In this document: piece after piece, positions 57,443 through 64,000 of the stretch
Position numbering within the stretch: the first letter of the stretch is position 1
How the letters are laid out: every line of letters starts with the position of its first letter
Assembly (NCBI GenBank): GCA_033297075.1
Contig: MU858050.1
Span: 558,001-622,000, forward strand
From: Rhypophila decipiens
Taxonomy: Eukaryota > Ascomycota > Sordariomycetes > Sordariales > Naviculisporaceae
DNA length: 64,000 bases
Direction of reading: 5' to 3'
Made by a program: the position numbers and the translations under genes
The notes under the pieces: model-generated
The model's input: the letters and a program-made list of their open reading frames with translations, nothing else
What the model was told of the DNA's origin: nothing
The model's database searches: none

Positions 57443-58071
57443 TTATGCCTGGACGGGTGCTTCGGTCTTGTCTGCTTCCAACTTCTTTTGCGCTTGGTGC
57501 CACATGGTGATGCGGGATACCTGGACGATGCCAACCATTCCGAGGAAGAAGTTTACGGCGGCGAGGCTGTAGCAAAGTCATATTAGCATAAGAAGCAACA
57601 AAACAAGGAACCAGAGAGACCATACAGATAATTCTTGGGCTTGATAATCAAGCACCACCTAGTCCAGATAAGACCCGTCGCGGTGAGGGCGGCGTTCTGA
57701 GTGAGGGAGAGCTTCTCGGCGGGGCGCGCAAAGTCGGCGATGCCGGCTAGGACGAGAGCCCATTTCATGACGGGTGCCCTGTATTATTATTATTCCAAAT
57801 GTTAATAGATTTGCTAAATAACCAGCAGAGCAGAGAGCTAATGTGTGTGAAGAAGATCCTACCAAAAGTGCACTGTCTTGAAACCGACGGGACTGTTCCA
57901 CATCCTCTTGAAGATGCCTTCTGGGGCGGCGTTCGTCTCGGGCGCTGCTGTGCTCTGGAACCGCTTGCTGGCATTCTGGCGGAATGTGGACGTCCTTTGA
58001 GTGCTGCTGAAGAATTGGCTGGAGCGGAAGATTGGCCGTGAGGCGCGAAAGAAGGTGTTTGGTGCCGACAT
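57443..58071 (-). CDS. MPC2: Mitochondrial pyruvate carrier subunit (MPC2 type)
   Basis: Three exons (57863-58071, 57626-57778, 57443-57566) total 486 nt, 161 residues. The N-terminus is Arg/Ser-rich and free of acidic residues up to about position 45 (FFRASRPIFRSSQFFSSTQR), a typical mitochondrial presequence. The carrier core follows, WNSPVGFKTVHFWAPVMKWA, then GIADFARPAEKLSLTQNAAL, ATGLIWTRWCLIIKPKNYLL, AAVNFFLGMVGIVQVSRI, with three hydrophobic helices. This matches the longer MPC2/3 subunit. With MPC1 it imports pyruvate across the inner membrane into the matrix. The first junction falls inside the conserved HFWAP stretch, confirming the splice choice. It is divergent from the complex I B8 gene across a 610-bp region. 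Confidence 0.95.
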
Positions 58072-58681
58072 GTTGTTCTTGTCTTTTTTGGTTGGTTGCT
58101 AGGGAGTGATGAGGCGGGTTTGCTTAGTCGTGATTTATAAAAGGTACGATGTGAAGACTGTCCTGTGCTAGGTAGGAATTGTTTAGGTCGGTAGGCAGAG
58201 GTCGTTACCGTCGGCGATGGATCGGGAGCTGTGGATGGCGGATGACGTTTGGGCGGGTTGTGTACACGGACGGCTTCCCCAGTCGCAGCTCCGGAGTTCG
58301 CAGCAGTCACTCTCTCAAGATTTCCAAAGATTGTTGGGGCAGTCGGGACGAATTGGCCTGTACCGGGGATAACCAAATTCAGTGGTGTAACCTCCGTAAC
58401 GATTTAGTGGCCCGTGCGTCACTTACACCTTCTCAGCGACCATCGGCCGGGCAACTTCCTTAAATTTATGCAAGGGCAGTTGTGCAGCTGGCTGGCATTT
58501 GTACAACCCACTTTGGCGAGCACCCCAGTCTTTGACAGTCGCCAAAGCTCGCTCACTGGCACAGTCACATTGGTGAGAGAGACCTTGGCCCGGACGACGA
58601 CGACGAGCAACAAACCCGACTCAATTGCATCAACTTTTCTCCTCCACGGCCACCATTCTCTCGCAGAGGTCAATTGCAAAG
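58072..58681. promoter_or_regulatory. Bidirectional promoter of two mitochondrial genes
   Basis: It separates outward-facing starts of the pyruvate carrier and complex I B8 genes, suggesting shared control (inference). A CACGACTAAGCAAACCC stretch and CGACGACGACG triplets (58596-58606) are present; no defined site is recognised. Confidence 0.45.
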
Positions 58682-59208
58682 ATGTCGGGAAAATACGCAT
58701 TTACAAAGACCTTGAAGGAGGTCCGGTTCCTCTTCTGCCAGACTGGTGAGCACAGCGCTGCGACAAGGTAAAGCTCTCCTGAGCTCCCTCGAGCTTCCCC
58801 TTGCTCCATTTAAAGCTATCCCCACGACTCATGATAACTAATTCCTTTTGCTCCCGATGAACTTTAGGTCCTTCCTGACGCGCGCGTATCCTATTATGAA
58901 GAAGAACAATCCTACCACGCCCATCATGCTGCGCGAAGCGGCCGGCACCCTGCCCAAGGTCTATGCGAGATATGGTACGGCATTATGGGATATATGTGTT
59001 CAACGGAACCGATCGCTAACCCGAAGATTTTTTATCGCCTACAGAATTCGGCCAGGAGAAGAGCCAGACATTAGAAGGTCGGTTGCGACGTTTTACACTT
59101 GATGGATGAACTCCCTTCTTGGGTGCGAGCTGACGACTAATTTCCTGAGCAGGACTTTCCGATAAGCAGATCGAGGAGGCCGTTACGTCGCTTGTCAAGG
59201 ATTCATGA
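58682..59208 (+). CDS. NDUFA2: NADH:ubiquinone oxidoreductase B8 subunit (NDUFA2, 10.5 kDa)
   Basis: Four exons (58682-58767, 58868-58974, 59045-59077, 59153-59208) total 282 nt, 93 residues, with one exon of only 33 nt. The thioredoxin-like fold of complex I subunit B8 is recognisable: MSGKYAFTKTLKEVRFLFCQ, TGEHSAATRSFLTRAYPIMK, KNNPTTPIMLREAAGTLPKV, YARYEFGQEKSQTLEGLSDK and QIEEAVTSLV. Phase is kept at all three junctions. B8 is an accessory subunit of the peripheral (matrix) arm, attached near the NADH-oxidising module. Donors are GTAAAG, GTACGG and GTCGGT, the last two weak. The ATG is the first in a CAAAGATGTC context. Its neighbour on the opposite strand is the pyruvate carrier, also mitochondrial. 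Confidence 0.93.
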
Positions 59209-60056
59209 GGAACGAAGAAACGAACGACAGAAGGGGAGTCCCAATGTTCATAATACCCGCAAAAAAGAGGTTGTAAATATATGTTTACTTGGAGGAACGA
59301 CGGAAGTTTGCCTGCACGAAAGACCAAATCGATGACGGTTTTACACGAGGACCTGCCCGTTTTACATTTACGAGGTGCAAGACGAGTGCCTTGACTCTGC
59401 TTTCTTGGGAAGTACGTGTGGCTCAGCAAGGCACGCCCACCTTGAAGCGGACTCTCAACCGGAGCATGAGGTTCGGGGCTCCGAAGGTGCATCAGCGCTA
59501 TGCTATCGAGGTGGTATTCATGGACTGAGGTTCAAGTTCTAATCGGGTTCTCCTGAGAGGAGTGACCTATACACATCAAAAACCTGGCAAATATCGGGAG
59601 TGCTTCGTGAGACGAGTGCCTATTGTCACAAGGTGATCTAGAGGTATTTTAACCAATAACGACCTACAAAGGCCGAATCCCCTCGCACCCGGTTTCCTCA
59701 TCCTCGAAAGCGTCACTGGTAGTTGAACTTCGATGCTTCTTATTTCTGCTTGATGCGGTGGACCCACTCATCCATCCAATAAGCAGATGTTGCTCCGCCC
59801 CACTATGTTCCTTCGCCAGGATCACGAAGTACCCGACTGTTGGGTTGGAGGTCATTTCATCTTGATATATACCCCTCGCCTGTTTCAATCCAGCCCAAAT
59901 CGTCAGGCAGCTCTTTCCGGTTATTATGCGGTTGGCTCATCACTTCTGGGCTGTCGCTGCCCGGCAGTCAGGACGCATGCTGCAAACCGGTGACTTCAAC
60001 CGACGCCCTTTCTACATATATCGCAACTGCTCGACTACATAGGAACCACGTCAACC
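59209..60056. other. Intergenic region, no gene seen
   Basis: It lies between the B8 gene and the LeuRS relic. ORFs in it (59016-59492 minus, 59787-59993 plus) are not supported. Confidence 0.4.
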
Positions 60057-63000
60057 ATGGATGCTAACGTTGGCTCGCACAGTACGATGAAAATCGAAAA
60101 TACCGAAAAGAGGGATGCACTTCATTCGGTTGAAAAGAAATACCAGAAGATTTGGGAGGAGGAGCGGGTGTTCGAGGCAGATGCGCCCTCCTGCACTGAA
60201 TACCCCCCTGAATCGCTAACTCCCGATGAACTGGCTCTCACAGTCCCCAAGTTCTTCGGGACTATGGCGTACCCCTATGTTAACGGAACACCTCACTTGG
60301 GTCATGCCTTCACCGTCTCCAAGATCGATTTTGCTGCTCGTGTTGCAAGGGCCCTAGGCAAAAAGACGCTGTATCCTCAGGGCTATCATGCCACGGGTAT
60401 GCCAATCAAGGGCTGCTCCGACAAGCCTGTGAACGAGATTGCTATGTTCGGTAAGAACTTTGAGCGTTGGACCGAATCAGACAACCTGGAGGACACTGCA
60501 AGCACCTCAGCAGCACAGGCACGTCCCAAGGAAGATCTCACCAAGTTCACCAACACGAAGAAAGGTAACATACCTATTTATCATCTATCCTCAAAGAAGA
60601 GAAAAGCTGGCTGACGAAAGTTCGCTCTATCTGATTAGGGAAGGCAGCCCTCAAGTCATCCAAGGCCAAGTACCAGTTTCAGGTCATGCTGTCCCTTGGA
60701 ATCCCTCGCGAGGAAATCCACAAGTTCGCTGATGCCAAATACTAGCTGGACTTCTTCCCTCAACTTTGGCGACAGCACCTCACTGACTTTGGGTGCGGCA
60801 TTGACTGGCGCCGGAGCTTCATCACTACCGACGTCAACGGATACTACGACTCCTTCGTGCGCTGGCAGATGAGGCGCCTACGAGACCTGGGAAAGATTCG
60901 GTTTGGGAAGCGATATACTGTCTACTCTCCCAAAGATGGCCAGCCTTGTTTGGACCATGAAAGGGTGTCTGGTGAGGGCGTCTTGGCCCAAGAGTACATT
61001 GCCTTGAAGTGTAAGGTTGTGAAGTGGTCTGAAAAAGCCCAGGAAGCGATCGAATCCAACAAGGATATTGCGGCCACCGCCAATATATTCATGACCCCTG
61101 CTACCCTGCGACCAGAGACTATGTATGGGCAGACGAATCTATTTGTCTCTCCCAGCATCACGTACGGTATCTTCAAGGTCTCGGAGACGGATTTCTATCT
61201 CGCAACCGATAGAGCTGCGCGCAACATGGCCTTCCAAGGCATCTTCCCTGAATGGGGGATTGTCCCTAAAGTGATGGACATCAAGGGGTCTGACCTTATC
61301 GGGTCTATGGTTCGCGCACTCCTCAGTGTTCACACCGACATTTACGTTATTCCGATGGACACTATCAAGGAGACCAAAGGCACAGGACTGGTCACTTCTG
61401 TCCCGTCGGACAGCCCCGATGATTACGCCATGACTATAGAGCTGCATAAGAAGGCCGCTTTTTACAAGATCGAGCAAGACTGGGTCTGTGTGGATATCTT
61501 GCCCATTATTGACACCCCTGAGTACGGAAATACCATTGCGCCCACTTTGGTGAAGAAGTTCAAGATCAGTTCGCCCAAGGATGAACGCCAGCTTCTTGAA
61601 GCTAAAGAGCTAGCCTACAAAACCGGCTTCTACCATGGAAAGATGGTTCACGGTCCATTCACGGGCAAGACGGTCCAGGAGGCCAAGACCTTGATTCGAC
61701 AACCAACAACTGTTGGACTCTAAGGAGGCATTTCCATATTGTGAACCGGATGGCTCCGTGATTTCACGCTCTGGAGACGAGTGCGTTGCTGCATTCCTGG
61801 ACCAGTGGTTCTTGACATACGGCGTCGACCAAGAATGGAGAGAGAGCACGGTTGGCCATCTCCGGGGTGATGATGGCCTTGGCTTCAACTGCTTTGCCAC
61901 AGTCACGAGGCATTCCTTGTAGCAGACTCTCGGATGGCTCGTAGAATGGTCTGTTACACGCCAGTACGGCCTTGGCACAGACTTACCCTGGGACTCATCC
62001 CAAATGGTCGAGGGTCTCTCTGATTCGACTATTTACATGGCCTATTATACAGTGGCACACTTTCTGCATTCCGACACCTACGGCAAGACACCTGGACTCG
62101 CCAATATTGCCGTTTCACAGATGACAGACAACGTATGGGAATACGTGTTTGCCCTCACCGACAAGGTCGAGAGCGACATTGACAAAGCCACCTTGGATGC
62201 CATGAGGAGGGAATTCACTTATTGGTACCCATTGGATGTCCGTATCAGCGGGAAGGATCTGATCAACAACCACCTGGTCTTCTTTCTCTACATCCACCAA
62301 GCCATTTGGGGCGAAAAACAAGAGCGCTATCTTCCAAAGGGTATCAGAATCAATGGCCATCTTCTGTTGAATGGAGACAAGATGAGCAAGAGCACTGGGA
62401 ACTTCCTCACCCTGTCGAGCGCGATTCAGAAATTCGGAGCAGACGCAACTCGGATTTCTCTGGCAGATGGTGGAGATGGAATCGACGATGCCAACTTTGA
62501 GGAGACAACCGCCAACGCAACCATTCTGAAGCTCTTTGAGCTGAGAAGATGGATTGAGGCTGTACTGCCAAGCCCTCGACTCCTCAAGGCTGGTGAGGAT
62601 TTTGCCAATGTTCGGGCGACAGAGAAGTGTGGATTTTGCAGACGCAATTCAGCGAGAAGGGGAGATGACCTTCTGGGATAAGCTGTTCATGAACGACCTG
62701 AATACGCTAATTGGTCTTGCGGTACAAGCCTATGAATCAACCAGCTACAAGTCAGCCCTGAAGTACGGCTTTTATGACTTGACATCTGCTCGCGATAGCT
62801 ATCGCAATGCTATCACCTCTGCATCGATTGGGATGCATCGCGAGTGCGTTCGCCACTTTGTCGAGTCCCAGGCGCTCATGGTCGGCGTAATTGCTCCACA
62901 CTGGGCAGATTTTGTTTGGAGAGAGGTCTTGAAAAATACAAGTCCAGCTTGAAATGGTCATTTTTTCTAAGAAGCTTGCTAACATTCCGAGACTACAGCC

Positions 63001-63565
63001 TTCTACGATCCAGCTTCAACTTTTTCCGAAAGCTCCCGAGCCAAATCACGAGCTCCATGCCATTTCCGATTATGTCAAGACGACGAGCAACCGCATTCTT
63101 GCGGCTTATGCTAGCCAACAGAAACGCTTTGCAAAGGGCAAAGGAGTGCTCTTCGACCCAACCAAGGACAAAACCCTTCGCATCTTTGTGGCGAAGACGT
63201 GGCCATCTTGGCAAGAGGAGTACGTCGAGCTGGTTCGTGACATGTTTGACGGCATCACTCTAGACATCAAGAGTGTTACGAAAAAGGTCGAGAAGGCGGA
63301 CATGAAGAAGGCCATGCCGTTTATCCAAGATCTTAAGCGTAAACTGGAATCAGGCCTTGTAACGCGTGAATCAGTCTTGAACAGAGCACTGCTCTTTGAC
63401 GAGGCTGCGACACTAGAAGAGATGGTACCATTGCTGAAGTCAATGGTACCAAAGCTACTTGAGGTCATTATCATTGTCGTGGACGGAGACGCGGCGGCGG
63501 GCTCACAGGCTGCAAGCTCGGCAGAGCCAGGCTCTCCTTCACTCGAGTTCATCGATGTGGAGTAG
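60057..63565 (+). pseudogene. Disabled copy of cytoplasmic leucyl-tRNA synthetase
   Basis: Sequence similarity to cytosolic LeuRS runs across the whole length, from MKIENTEKRDALHSVEKKYQ to the C-terminal FIDVE. Class I motifs survive: YVNGTPHLGHAF (HIGH region), the editing-domain TLRPETMYGQ and VTSVPSDSPDDYA, and GDKMSKSTGNF (KMSKS). The first intron (about 60565-60638) is still canonical. The frame is broken by a TAG at 60743-60745 where Trp is expected (KY-stop-LDFFPQL), a 4-base duplication (CAAC) near 61701-61708, a second TAG at 61920-61922, and a +1 shift between about 62607 and 62632. The last intron (62938-62998) begins ACAAGT where GTAAGT would be expected. LeuRS is essential, so an intact copy is presumed elsewhere. 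The start context ACCATGG is good and base composition is normal, suggesting decay after loss of selection. Confidence 0.88.
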
Positions 63566-64000
63566 CACACAAATCGCCCAAGGACAAAAGTGCGACCTTT
63601 GCAAGGCAAAGGGATGATATGTGTGATTGGTAGAACAAGGACAAAAGAGATAGGTCCGGACAACGTAGTGCGTGGCTGGACTCCCGGATACCTAGCTAGC
63701 GCACGGCAATGCTTGCTTTGGTGCCGCAGATGCACAAATAGCAAGTGACATTGGCCGACTCGCAGTGTGATTTGACGACTGTTTTGCGGCCATTGACTGG
63801 CCAGGGCGGATCTGATTCTGGGCCGCATCCAATTATAAAACGAGCCTCTTATAAGGATTATCACAAGACATCCACACCTTGGCTGGAGTGGCTGGATCCA
63901 GCTCCAACCGGTGATTTTTTTTCTCATTTGTCTGCAAAACTGGTGAAGAAATACGATGATCATGCTCCTTTTGTGAGCTCTTCTGCTCACAAGTATGCAC
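63566..64000. other. 3' flank of the LeuRS relic to window end
   Basis: No gene is seen on either strand. An ORF on the minus strand (63106-63990) is mostly the complement of the LeuRS relic. Confidence 0.4.

Noticed and set aside
60057..63565. RIP as the cause of the LeuRS decay
   Set aside because: Only a few C-to-T-type changes are evident, GC content is normal, and insertions account for half of the lesions.
1..64000. CRISPR array, prophage or secondary-metabolite cluster
   Set aside because: The window is clearly eukaryotic (introns throughout); the only tandem repeats are minisatellite-like, and no polyketide, peptide-synthetase or terpene genes are present.

Overview
This window is nuclear DNA from a filamentous ascomycete, most likely a Sordariomycete (Sordariales-like). 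The evidence is many short GT-AG introns (48-350 nt) with CTAAC-type branch sites, compact genes on both strands, long gene-free stretches, CAAA-ATG starts, and typical fungal families (SKT5, CBP4, COX16, FMP46, LYC1, DUF1348). Exon structures were worked out by hand from splice signals, reading phase and family conservation. No RNA or database evidence was available.

Layout. 0-2.6 kb: 5' part of a SNF2/Uls1-like ATPase (minus, runs off the left edge). 4.4-6.9 kb: membrane-anchored nucleotide pyrophosphatase/phosphodiesterase. 7.9-9.1 kb: LYC1-like acetyltransferase. 11-17 kb: RPL14, NAC-alpha (EGD2), ATP synthase subunit d and COX16, with a tRNA-like element at 15.2 kb. 17-30 kb: gene-poor, with a probable unrecognised gene (19.5-20.5 kb), a conserved low-complexity protein (21.3 kb), an amidohydrolase (26-27.4 kb) and FMP46 (28.4 kb). 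30.2-33.4 kb: large RRM-like low-complexity protein. 35-38 kb: SKT5-type chitin synthase activator with a CaaX box. 40.6-45.9 kb: CBP4, NAC-beta (EGD1), tRNA adenosine deaminase TAD1 and RPL24. 47.0-47.7 kb: peroxiredoxin between two homologous 22-bp repeat blocks. 49.0 kb: DUF1348 protein. 52.4-53.9 kb: RGS protein with membrane helices. 55.1-56.9 kb: pantothenate kinase with a His-rich insertion. 57.4-59.2 kb: divergent mitochondrial pyruvate carrier and complex I B8 subunit. 60.1-63.6 kb: disabled cytoplasmic leucyl-tRNA synthetase copy.

Function. Most genes are housekeeping. Two themes recur. One is mitochondrial energy metabolism (ATP synthase d, COX16, CBP4, MPC, B8 subunit, FMP46). The other is translation (RPL14, RPL24, both NAC subunits, TAD1, a LeuRS relic). 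There is no secondary-metabolite cluster, transposon or viral gene that I can support. The most unusual points are an apparent one-nucleotide exon in the NAC-beta gene, the multiply disabled LeuRS copy, a His/Cys-rich insertion in pantothenate kinase, paired repeat blocks around the peroxiredoxin gene, and several stop-free introns of length 3n that are easily mistaken for coding sequence.
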